NCBI RefSeq assembly: GCF_051014685.1
Contig: NC_135061.1
Coordinates: 1,426,001-1,490,000, forward strand
Origin: Ptiloglossa arizonensis
Taxonomy: Eukaryota; Arthropoda; Insecta; Hymenoptera; Colletidae
Direction of reading: 5' to 3'
Length of the DNA: 64,000 nt
The translations under genes and the position numbers were made by a program. Below, piece after piece: positions 1 to 10,375 of this stretch. Numbering within the stretch: position 1 is the stretch's first letter; every line of letters starts with the position of its first letter. The notes beneath the pieces are model-generated. The model was not told where the DNA came from. It did not search any database and saw only the letters and a program-made list of their open reading frames with translations.

Positions 1-570
1 GGAATGGCAATTCCATTGCGGTAACGAGGGTAGTCTAACCCAGTGACACAAAATACAGGGTGAACAGATGGAAATGTTTCGTAAAACGAGCGGTCATCGC
101 GTTCCCATTGTTACGGGAGACGTGACGCGGAACGAACCGGACCGGTTCCGTTGGCGCATGCCGATTCCGCGGGACCGTGGAATTCCGCGCGATGGAGGAT
201 CGACGAGAGAGATTCCCGGTGAAAAATCCGTTAAAAAGTTATACCGACGTTGCACGCGGCGAGCAACGCGGTATTACAACAAGGGTTGCCGTATTGATCG
301 TGAAGGGGCGCCGCGCGCAATGTTCAGTTCTCGGGCATCTCCGACGATCTTCGTGGAATAACCTCACCCTGGCCCTTAATGTCTGTATCCTCCGTAACCT
401 CGCCACGACGCTCGCCTAACCGTATACTGGTATCCTAACGCGTGCCTTACGTCATTTCCGTCGTTATTCCGCGAAACGGAGACTCGACGAGTACCAAACG
501 TGGAAAAATTCGAGAATACGAAGGATACTAACGAGGATCGACTCGCGGTGACCCTAACGAGAGGACTACC
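1..570. other. GC-rich single-copy stretch, no supported gene
   Basis: This stretch is richer in GC and CpG than what follows and ends where the first satellite begins. Two overlapping forward frames (68-361, 97 codons; 177-419, 80 codons) are open, but neither has a recognisable domain. Both are rich in Arg and Pro, as expected from translated CpG-rich DNA. A TTACGTCA motif near 446 resembles a CREB/ATF half-palindrome, but a single site is weak evidence. It could be the edge of a promoter or a regulatory region lying mostly outside the window. Confidence 0.4.
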
Positions 571-1641
571 TTATGGTAGCGGACGTAGTGGCTTTTGAAA
601 CGGTGGATGCGAGTTATCGAGAAGAAAATACTAACAGGTTTCTTCCAAATGGGCCTTTCTTCTCGAGATATTTTCGTTCGATGTTTGGTATAGTAAATGA
701 ATTAATAAATTGTTTTAATGGAACGAGTTTTGGGTACTTTGGGTAATTATGGTAGTGCACGTAGTGGCTTTTGAAACGATGGATGCGAGTTATCGAGAAG
801 AAAATACTAACAGGTTTCTTCCAAATGGGCCTTTCTTCTCGAGATATTTTCGTTCGATGTTTGGTATAGTAAATGAATTAATAAATTGTTTTAATGGAAC
901 GAGTTTTGGGTACTTTGGGTAATTATGGTAGTGGACGTAGTGGCTTTTGAAACGGTGGATGCGAGTTATGGTATCGAGAAAAAAATACTAACAGGTTTCT
1001 TCGAAATGGGCCTTTCTTCGTGAGATATTTTCGTTCGATGTTTGGTATAGTAAATGAATTAATAAATTGTTTTAATGGAACGAGTTTTGGGTACTTTGGG
1101 TAATTATGGTAGTGCACGTAGTGGCTTTTGAAACGATGGATGCGAGTTATCGAGAAGAAAATACTAACAGGTTTCTTCGAAATGGGCCTTTCTTCTCGAG
1201 ATATTTTCATTTAAGGTTTGGTATAGTAAATGAATTAATAAATTGTTTTAATGGAACGAGTTTTGGGTAATTTGAGTAATTATGGTAGCGGACGTAGTGG
1301 CTTTTGAAACGGTGGATGCGAGTTATGGTATCGAGAAGAAAATACTAACAGGTTTCTTCGAAATGGGCCTTTCTTCTCGAGATATTTTCGTTCGATGTTT
1401 GGTATAGTAAATGAATTAATAAATTGTTTTAATGGAACGAGTTTTGGGTACTTTGGGTAATTATGGTAGTGGACGTAGTAGCTTTTGAAACGATGGATGC
1501 GAGTTATGGTATCGAGAAAAATATACTAACAGGTTTCTTCGAAATGGGCCTTTCTTCGTGAGATATTTTCGTTCGATGTTTGGTATAGTAAATGAATTAA
1601 TTAAATCGTTTCAATGGAACGAGTTTTGGGTAATTTGGTAC
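571..1641. repeat. 176-181 bp satellite, six units in an A/B alternating order
   Basis: Six direct copies start at about 571, 747, 923, 1103, 1280 and 1461, each opening with TTATGGTAG. Copies 1, 3 and 5 carry AAACGGTGGATG where copies 2, 4 and 6 carry AAACGATGGATG, so the array is three dimers of about 355 bp. A 5-bp insertion (GGTAT after GAGTTAT) is present in copies 3, 5 and 6 and explains the length change from 176 to about 180. Identity between copies is very high, which implies recent amplification or homogenisation. The reverse-strand open frame at 923-1210 is a by-product of the repeat. Confidence 0.95.
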
Positions 1642-1970
1642 AGAAAGGGATTACGAAGCTGATAATGGAGGTTGGGATCGAATCTCGATTTCTTATTACT
1701 ATTTTTTTCTTCTAGAGCAACTTTGAAATTGCAATTTATTATTTTTGTATTTAATGCCAATTCTATGTGACTTCAATATCAAGACAACAGATTTTTAATT
1801 TTTAATACGAAGAATAGAAGTAAATACAGTTGTAAAATAACAGTATATGTCGCATATATTTTTTTGCATTATTCATTCGTATTAGTCATTACCAGATAAT
1901 TTCTATATCGGTTATTCATATTGCTATCATTGACGCTAATTGTTTCCGGACATACTCCAAACAATCGTTA

Positions 1971-1993
1971 GAATAACGATTGTCCTTGTATAC
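1971..1993. repeat. Perfect 10-bp inverted repeat with 3-nt loop
   Basis: ACAATCGTTA is followed by GAA and then its exact reverse complement TAACGATTGT. No T-run follows that would suggest an RNA polymerase III terminator, and no role is evident. A hairpin of this size may arise by chance in 64 kb, but the perfect pairing is notable. Confidence 0.6.
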
Positions 1994-3540
1994 CTAAAAA
2001 GGGTGTATATCCTTTCGTACGTTTACAAAAACCTACAAAAGAAAAAATGAATTTGGACCAATAATAAAAAAACAAATAGATCGTTTGCTTCAGACTCGAA
2101 CAAATATACTTGTGATCTGCATTAAATCTGGAAAGCTAGCAAAAGATTTATACGTCGTTTATTTAGAGAAGGTTTCAAACCCATACGTCAAAAGTAAAAA
2201 CTTTCTATTACTTGTATATTCGTTTTTGCGTTCAAAAATTGTACCAGACGGTAAAAATAGTAACGAGAGATGGAAAGATTCGATCTCATTGTCAACACCA
2301 TCGTAGTCACTCGCTCTATTAACTTATCAAAAATTTACTCCGTTAAAAACATTTAAGTAATCCATTTACTACGTGTATATCAAACTTTAAATCAAAATGC
2401 CTGGAAAACGAAGACCTATTTTAAAGAATATTTAAAGAAACTTATCAAGGATTTTGATATTAGATATGTACTATAACTTACAACTACTACCGTTTCAAAA
2501 ACAATTTCCGGTAGAGTAAGGTCCCCTTGTTAGGGTCACCGCAAGTCGATGCGTATTCGGCGCGAACCGAACGTTGGAATTCGAGATTTAATATTCACCC
2601 CCGGGGAATCGACTTACTACCTCCATCCGGAGGAATGGAACCGCGAATGAATTTGTTGGAAACTCTTTTGCTAATTATTTCATTCTACCGTTGGAAAATT
2701 TTAACGAAACTTTCGCTGCGCCCGAGTGCTAACGGCGTGGTGGAATTACACGATAGAATCTCGATTATTCGGGTTAATAGGGCGACGAAAGGGTCGATGA
2801 AATTTTCTGGATAATGGAATACTTGTCTTTTGTCAATTGAGCGTGGTGTGTGTTTTTCGTTTTATATGTGGATGTAACAAAAATGGGGGTAGTAAGAGAT
2901 AATACAACCGAGGGAACGTTTGATTAAAATTGTTGGTCGAGTGAAAATAAAACACTGGAATAAGTATTTAAGAATGGAGTGGCACATATGTGTCTTATAT
3001 TGGAATTAAAATTTCATGATCGAACACGCAATTTCTGAGGGCAAAGAAACATGAAAATAGTTTGTATACGTTATGGAGCATTTGAGAGTTTGAATCAAGT
3101 ATTTGGGAAGGTAATGTGAAAGGGACTGAAGTTTCGTATTTGGAAAAATATGGAAGGACAACAGCATTTGATTGTTAGTAACTAGTTGTTAATACGATCC
3201 GTTTTTATAGTATACCGAGTTGCGAATAGTTAGATTCCTTTCGTGTTTTAAAAGAAACAAGTTCTTCCTTTTATATCACGAACACTTTGAAGGTTCTTAA
3301 TAACAGGTTTACGTTAATAATCATGATATGGTGGTATTGTAATATAATTATAATATATTATTGTTCGTATTATATTCTTAGGGCGAGAAGTAATTTTGAC
3401 CGTTATGGAAGAATGTTTAGGTAAGAAAACGGATACTTTACAAGTATACTCGAGTAGTATTGCTCAAGAATAACGAAAATTCGGATGAATTTTATTATTC
3501 AATTTGAATATAATTGAATATTCATTTTGAATATAATTTT

Positions 3541-3558
3541 AATATTCAATTGAATATT
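3541..3558. repeat. 18-bp perfect palindrome in AT-rich tract
   Basis: AATATTCAATTGAATATT reads the same on both strands. It lies in a tract (about 3490-3600) of repeated TTGAATATAATT motifs with about 28-bp spacing. This low-complexity AT palindrome could extrude a cruciform; no function is visible. Confidence 0.6.
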
Positions 3559-3756
3559 TTTATTATTCGACTGTATTATTATTAATATAGTCCATTATTA
3601 CACCTTGCACTCGACTCGTGAATAAACGAAACAGAAAACGATGTTTCTTGAAAAAGTTGATAGTATAGCCAGCATTACTTTTCGACGAATGATATTTCCT
3701 CTCCAAGGTGAACGATGTTTTAAATATTTCGTTGCTTTAAGACTTTTACGCCGAAT

Positions 3757-3776
3757 AAGTGTACTTCGGTACACTT
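3757..3776 (+). repeat. 8-bp perfect hairpin closed by a C(TTCG)G tetraloop
   Basis: AAGTGTAC, TTCG and GTACACTT form a perfect stem with the cUUCGg loop, which is known to be unusually stable in RNA. A second imperfect hairpin follows at about 3813-3845 (TTTTCAC pairing with GTGAAAA around GTGC/GCAC). If the strand is transcribed, these would be strong local folds. Transcription is not shown. Confidence 0.5.
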
Positions 3777-4499
3777 TACCGGTAAGATACCCAGCACGAA
3801 AATTGCAATTGCACTTTTCACGTGCCCCGGTGCACTTGTGAAAACCACCTCGTAGTGGAAAGATAAATCTTGCCGTAACGTAGAATTTTTCTCTTAAAAT
3901 TCTTTCCAATTCCATGATTCGTTCGACGTAAATGTACCGTTCCTAAAAACGAATTCAACGTTAAATACAATCCTCTCTGTATCTTCGATTGTAACGTTTA
4001 CGTTTTCGTTCGACTCACCGGCTGTTCATTACTGCCGCGAGACAAATAACGTAGAAGAGAAACGTTCGACTTATGCTACCTACGAGAAAGTATTGCAACC
4101 TGGGTAGAACTCGTATACACGGGGTATCCTTCTTGCGCCCTTAACTTTCCTTTCACGATACGATGAAAAATCTTAGCTCGGATCAATCGTGCACTTCGAT
4201 TGAAAAGGTTTCCTTCGATGGAATTCGATTCGAGGTATGTATCTTGCACACCCTGTATCTCGGATGGAATCAATTGAGGGTAATGGTACCACACAGGACT
4301 GAAACTTTCAGCGATAAGTGGACACGCTTCTTCCCGCGATGTTCCAATTTCTTTGTTTAACGTTACTTTACATTTCCCGCGATAAAAATCACGACCAGCA
4401 TAATCTGCCCGAGACCTCCCCAAACACGCAGCGATGTTTACAATATATTATTCTTTATTCACATCGAATTTCTCAAAATCAGCTTATTTTGCCGGTTGA

Positions 4500-5930
4500 T
4501 CCAACGCTACGAAGAGTTTCTTGAATTTTTCACAAGCTTCTTGAGATTCTACGAACTCCATTTCATCTACACAGAGTCCACGGATTTGAGATCTCTCGGG
4601 TTGCCTCGAGTCTCACGAAATCCTACAAACTCGATTCTATCCGTACAAAGTTTTCAATTGTGATATTCCTAAGGTGAGTACTTGAGTTTCTCGAGGTACC
4701 GCCAACTCAATTCTATTCGCACAAGACTCCCAATTGTGAGATTTCTAAGACGAGTACTTGCAAACTCGATTCTATCCGTACAAAGGTCTCAATTGTGATA
4801 TTCCTAAGGTGAGTCCTTGAGTTTCTCGAGGTACCACGAACCCAATTTCATCCGCACAAGACTCCCAATTGTGAGACTTTTAAGACTAGTACTTGCAAAC
4901 TCAATTTTATCCGTACAAAGTTTTCAATTGTGATATTCCTAAGGTGAGTTCTTGAGTTTCTCGAGGTACAACGAACTCAATTTCATCCGCACAAGATTCA
5001 CAATTGTGACACTTTTAAGACTAGTACTTACAAACTCAATTCTATCCGTACAAAGTTTTCAATTGTGATATTCCTAAGGTGAGTACTTGAGTTTCTCGAG
5101 GTACCGCCAACTCAATTCTATTCGCACAAGACTCCCAATTGTGAGATTTCTAAGACGAGTACTTGCAAACTCGATTCTATCCGTACAAAGTTTTCAATTG
5201 TGATATTCCTAAGGTGAGTTCTTGAGTTTTTCGAGGTACCGCGAACTCAATTCTATCCGCACAAGATTCTCAATTGTGAGATTTCTAAGACGAGTACTTG
5301 CAAACTGAATTTTATCCGTACAAAGTTTTCAATTGTGATATTCCTAAGGTGAGTTCTTGAGTTTCTCGAGGTACCACGAACTCAATTTCATCCGCACAAG
5401 ATTCCCAATTGTGAGACTTTTAAGACTAGCACTCACAAACTCAATTCTATCCGTACAAAGTTTTCAATTGTGATATTCCTAAGGTGAGTTCTTGAGTTTC
5501 TCGAGGTACCACGAACTCAATTCTATCCGCACAAGATTCCCAATTGTGAGATTTCTAAGACTAGTACTCACAAACTCAATTCTATCCGTACAAAGGTTTC
5601 AATTGTGATATTCCTAAGGTGAGTCCTTGAGTTTCTCAAGATACCACGAACTAAATTCGGTCACAAAGTCTCCGATTTTCTGATTTTCGAAATGATGAGT
5701 CCTCCGGTTTCTCGAGGCTCCGCGAACTCAATTTTGTCTACACGAAGTTCTCGGTTTCGAGATCTCCGAGGTTTCTGGTGCTTGAGTTTCTCGAGGTACT
5801 ACAAACTCAATTTTATTTACACAGATTCCACGGTGGTGAGATTTCTAGGGTTGCGAGATACGCAAATTTCATTTCGTTTGCGCAAAGTTCGTTCGTGAAA
5901 TTTCTGAGGTGAGTCGTCGAGATCTGCGAG
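4500..5930. repeat. About 135-bp satellite with dimeric unit, decayed at both edges
   Basis: The segment TGATATTCCTAAGGTGAGT recurs at about 4662, 4798, 4932, 5068, 5202, 5338, 5472 and 5608, with spacing alternating 134 and 136 bp. Each unit contains two related halves of about 67 bp: one has CCGTACAAAG, a TTCAATTGTGATATT segment and CCTAAGGTGAGT; the other has CCGCACAAGA, CAATTGTGAGA and TTTCTAAGAC. Copies from about 4625 to 5660 are close to each other, while those at 4500-4625 and 5660-5930 are strongly diverged. That edge decay is typical of an array homogenised by unequal exchange in the middle. Confidence 0.93.
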
Positions 5931-6208
5931 AAATTCAATAAGAAAGAAAAAAAAATGAAACTCTACTGTCCCTTGACACAGAATGGGACCCCCGCAAAGG
6001 GTTAAATTTCGAGAGGAAAAGTGCGAGGTTACAAAAATATGAGAACGCAATAGTGGTTGTGTATCGTTAAGGACGGATGCTTCTCGAGTTCGACGAGAAC
6101 TTAACGAGCACCGGTACCTCCTAAAGCGTAACGAGTGCCTCCTCTCGACCGGGGAATAAGAGACACCGCTCAAATTGGATTTTAATTTGAATTAATCTTC
6201 CTTTACAG

Positions 6209-6318
6209 ACGGGAACGTGGCACCAAAGCTTGAAAGGGGAGATTACGGCAGTTACATCGTAGATACATTGATTACCGTCTTTGTTTCCATGCTTGGATTC
6301 CTGCTCCATGCCCTGTAA
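6209..6318 (+). CDS. Candidate 3'-terminal coding exon with hydrophobic C-terminal tail
   Basis: A pyrimidine-rich tract followed by TTTACAG ends at 6208 and resembles a splice acceptor. The frame starting GGG at 6211 is then open for 35 codons to TAA at 6316-6318. An in-frame stop at 6193-6195, inside the putative intron, limits the frame upstream and agrees with a splice boundary. The peptide starts GNVAPKLERGDYGSY and ends in a run of about 17 mostly hydrophobic residues (TLITVFVSMLGFLLHAL) right at the stop. That layout, small residues, a short spacer and then a hydrophobic tail without a basic end, is what GPI-anchor signals look like, and it would also fit a tail-anchored membrane protein. 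An AATAAA occurs near 6581. No upstream exon was identified, the family is not recognised, and a chance open frame remains possible. Confidence 0.3.
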
Positions 6319-7384
6319 ACCTTTGAAAGAAAATTTGATATTTATTTCGCTGCGAACGCGAGCTGCCGGGGCTTCCATCTCACGATAAATAATTGCGGAC
6401 AGTTGAAAACACGTTCCACTTAAAAATCACTGAATTACCCCCGAATAGAAAATATTCTTTGAGTGGAACGATTATTTTAAAAAAGTAAAGAATGCGTTGT
6501 TGCTCCTTCTCGTAGTGTATTAAAGATAAAAAGGGTCGATATCTCGGTTACCATAGATTTGGAGAAAAATTTTTATAGAAGAATAAAGTTTCAAAATTTA
6601 ATTTTCAGTAACTTTCGTTATACACATTTTCACCGTAAAAGTAACGGTAAGCGAGAAAGTGTGTATAGATTTATGGTTGGCGCGTCTACAATTCTATTTT
6701 CCGGTAAGAATTTTCTGGCATCGTGTAGCTTGGATGTTAAATCGGTATAAATTTCGGTTAAACACAGTGTACAAATTTTGATACGCTGCATGTGTTCATT
6801 GACCGTAATTCGAAATTATTAATTCCACAGAAGTCACGATTGCAACGTGAGAATACGTTGAGTAGAAAAAACTGCAATAATTGTTGTACAATGTCAGTGA
6901 ATTATTGTGTACGATCAAATTGTAACGATACGTATTCTGAGCTTAAATTCGTAAATTTGTAAAATTTCTCCTACCGATGTACATATTTATACCATTCGTA
7001 TATTTTTATAACACGTACGCTTTTATTTGCGGTTGAACAGTTTCTTGCGTGTGTAATACGATACAGTGTTATCGTTTAGTGTTATCGCGTACACGGATGG
7101 TTCGTGGTACGCGTGCAAGGGAATTAGGAATAAATTTTCGGAAAAATTTCAACGTTTCGTAGGACACGGACGTCGAATTTCGTAAACTCGACGGTACGAG
7201 ACAAGGTATAGCATCGTTCCGGAAAATGAAAGAGAAACGCGACACGGTACGGTGAGGGTGGAAAGCGGGACGGTAACAGTTTTAGCGAGAATAGGAGATA
7301 AGTAACTTCCTCTCATTCGGTAGAAAAGTGGGTCCGTTTCCTATTTTTACGCGCTCCTTTTTTTCCATTCGTTTCCTCCCACAG

Positions 7385-7671
7385 ATGAAGGGAAAAAATT
7401 GCAGGCGAACGACGCGAGGAGGATCCTCTCGACCCGAATTTTCCGTATTTCCCAGCCGGAAGAGCGGTACTTTCGCCGTCGGGCGCAATATTTTCCCAGA
7501 TTATCCGTGAATGGAGGTATCTACGAATCCACACCGACTAATATCTCCCTATTTCGTTTTATCAACGTTGTTCCTCATTATCCGATCCACTTTGCATTTC
7601 GAATGCGAAAGAAGAATGCACATTTTTTAATACCAACCTCTAATCGAATTTACGTTCAAACTACGAAACAG
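7385..7671 (+). CDS. Candidate internal exon bounded by acceptor- and donor-like sites, unrecognised
   Basis: A T/C-rich tract ending in CCCACAG (to 7384) precedes a frame that stays open for 95 codons and reaches CAG/GTAGAG at 7671-7672. Were it an exon, it would start with two bases of a split codon and end on a codon boundary. The frame runs on to a TAA at 7684. The peptide is basic, with Arg-rich and aromatic-rich stretches, and matches no family I recognise. Two reverse-strand frames (7282-7488, 7313-7534) and a second forward frame are also open here, so the low stop density may simply reflect GC content. Treat it as a hypothesis only. Confidence 0.15.
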
Positions 7672-8615
7672 GTAGAGTATTTGTAAAAACTAACAGCTGT
7701 TCCGTAAAGTCCGATACGACACGAGCAAATAATTTCACAACCGTCACTGAATTGTTTCCATTCGAACAAAAATTTCAATTTTATTACATCGCGTTGCATC
7801 GATGCGTATGAATGCATTTGTCAAGCGGTTGGAATTTTTTTCAAAATTTTCTACCTACCCGATCGAAATTCATTAGTTCCGGTCATTAGCTTCATAAGAA
7901 TCGGGAATTTCATAAACTAGAACTCGGCAAACGTGGTCAAAGATTTTTTTTATTTTTAGAACGATCGAATGGGAAAAATCGTTCGGATATTTATAGACAC
8001 GAGAGTCCATGGAAAATCGGTGAAGTAGACGTCGTGTTGCAACGTTGCGTATTGAACGTGAATATTTTTCGTAAAAATTAACACGTTCGATTATTTTATA
8101 TTTAATTTTAACTTCGTTCGTTTCTCCTTTTTATCGAATGTTGATTACCGGCCGTTCGAAAGCATCGCAATCAGATTCGATTTGAATAATTTCTCGTTTC
8201 GCAAAATCATCCGCGAGTGTTCAATTTCACGGTTCGATGGCCGATATCGATTGCAGATAAGATTTCTGCATACAGATTTATAACTTTTAAGAGGATTGCA
8301 TAAATATAACGAAACCGCGGTCGAGTTCGGTGACAACAGTTTATCAGCTTCGCATAATTGTCCATGAGTGATATCCCGCGGTGCAACGTATCGCTCCACA
8401 AGCTGCTAAATTTTAACGACTATTTCCGTCGATCTCGTTTATGCAATTATCACCACTTTCATTCTAGTCCTCGTCGTGAATTATTTTCGCGCGTATTTCC
8501 TGTGACCACGCGCGCCTCGTTAAGAATTTATTTTCGTCTCATATCGGAATAACGAGCAGTCGGCTGATCACGGCCCACCCGCGCAATTTTTGCGATTGAA
8601 TGGATGGACAACAAT

Positions 8616-8630
8616 AAAAAAAAAAAAAAA
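8616..8630. repeat. Poly-A run
   Basis: An uninterrupted run of 15 A is followed by GAGAAAGAGA. There is no upstream retroposon sequence or target duplication that I can recognise. Confidence 0.8.
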
Positions 8631-10196
8631 GAGAAAGAGATATTACACATTTTGCGAATATAACTTTTCTCTCAAATCACTGTTAATAATTTCGAGCGCA
8701 ACGTGTACGCGATTCTATACACGGTAGACGTTTTGTTCAAAATAATACGCAGCCACGTGTATTTGGATTAATCAATTTCCAGGAATATTTTTATCGCTAC
8801 CAAATAGAACAACAAAAGTGAGAAAGTATCCCAGATCGATAATTTTCATATTTTCGTAGTCTCTAAATCGTACACTAAATAATTAAACACACAATACGTT
8901 GCTAATTGCGATTACTTCCTCTTCGTGAATTCTCCGATTCGTATTCGTTATTGGCAAAAATTGCAAAAAATATTTTCAACGAATCTTAAAAAGAATGAAA
9001 CTTTACACGAAAAAGTTGAAAAACTTTTCCTCGATTTTCTTTAACGATGGATAAATTGAATGAAATGCTCTTCGTTGCGTACTTGAACCACTGTTATTGC
9101 AACTACTGTTCATCCCTGTTGATCTTTCATTTGTAGAGATCATCTCGAGAATGATAATCTGGTCCAGAAGAGATTCGCAACGTTGGTTAAAAATAACTAG
9201 AAGAATGCCAGTTTTGAGAGGAAATGGTCGCGGATAGATCGCTTAAAGCAAGGTAATAACGTTTGCTAGGTGAGAAGATAGCATTGTCTCCACTTTTCCT
9301 TCTGGCCAGCTTTCCCTCGATTGTGGTAGCGCATAGTGGTCGGTTTGTGGTGTGGTTCAGGGGACTCGGAAACCCAAAGCCCCGGATACGAGACGTTATT
9401 AGTTCCGCGTTCGAAGGTCCTTGCTGGAACATGAACTTATCGTTGCTCAAAGGTCTTCTTACTTTATGCTCCTATTTGCATCGTTTGTTACTGTCAGTTC
9501 ACATGTTCGATGCTTTCTAAATGCATATCAAATGCACGTCGCTAACAACACGTTGTAAAAGCCAATAATCTTTTCGAGGATGAATAATTTGATTAGAAAT
9601 AAAGAAAAACCGAAACCGATATCAAACTGTGACATCTATTGATCTTGAAAGGACATTACGTGCTTCGTCATTGGGAAATTAAATTACGAATATTTATTCA
9701 AAATTTGAACGGTTACTTTCGTTTTACGATACTTGAAATAATTTAAAACCTGAATGTGTGTGACAGTATCCCTGAACAGAGTGTACGTAAAATGGAAAAT
9801 ATAATTATTAATTATCTTGGACAGACGGTGTCGCTGTAAAAGATAAACGAGTAGGAATGAGAATATGGCTGTAGATCTTTACGAAGAATAGAAGTCATTA
9901 AACGCCATTGATTTATTCTTTGGCATTATTTTATTCCTGTACCAGAAATGCCCTCACGAATATTTTTCAGCAAGCAGTAGCTCTGTCGTTGTTAAATATT
10001 GAAGCCTTTAGGTTTCGACCATGATAGATCGAAACAATAACGTACGATTGTCGATAGACTATTAAAAAGTTCTACTCACCGATAATTTGAACAAGTATAA
10101 ATGTTCGACTAAACGTTACGAAATACGAAGGCGATACGATTTTAATTTCTGGAGAATGTCTGCAGGATTTGAGAGAAGGAGTATGGCTTCTCCAGT

Positions 10197-10365
10197 GTAC
10201 TTCAATTTAAGTAAATAATTTCGTGAAACTGGTAACTCTCATTGTTTTATTATGAAAGTTCGGTCAGATAATTCGGCTTTTATGTGTAGGTACTTCAATT
10301 TGAGTAAATATTATCGTTCCGTGGAACTGGTAGCTTTCGTTGCTTTATTATGAAAGTTAGGTTAG
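10197..10365. repeat. Two-copy tandem duplication, about 93-bp period
   Basis: GTACTTCAATTTAAGTAAAT at 10198 and GTACTTCAATTTGAGTAAAT at about 10290 begin two copies. Both continue through an AACTGGTA segment and end in TTATTATGAAAGTT. They differ by point changes and a small insertion, so the duplication is of moderate age. The second copy ends in TTAGGTTAGG, two TTAGG units, but no telomere-like array follows. Confidence 0.8.
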
Positions 10366-10375
10366 GTACAGGTAA

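Larger units (their letters stand above)
1642..4499. other. AT-rich single-copy stretch with small inverted repeats
   Basis: No gene could be supported here. Open frames at 2085-2306, 2527-2814, 3598-3915 (reverse) and 4076-4423 (reverse) are short, unrecognised and overlapped on the other strand. The short segment 2520-2800 is more GC-rich than its surroundings. The stretch holds three perfect inverted repeats, listed separately (1971-1993, 3541-3558, 3757-3776). Confidence 0.4.
5931..10190. other. Single-copy stretch holding two weak exon candidates
   Basis: Apart from the two candidates at 6209-6318 and 7385-7671, I see no supported gene. The remaining open frames (6559-6750, 8145-8399 reverse, 9187-9450 reverse, 9263-9520) are short and unrecognised. 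A 15-bp A-run lies at 8616-8630. The sequence is AT-rich, with slightly GC-richer patches at 7050-7530 and 8200-8580. Confidence 0.35.

Noticed and set aside
923..1210. 95-codon reverse-strand gene
   Set aside because: It is confined to the 176-bp satellite and is not open through all copies.
10350..10368. TTAGG telomere-type repeat
   Set aside because: Only two TTAGG units occur, here and (as CCTAACC) near 21,747. No array is present, so these are chance words.
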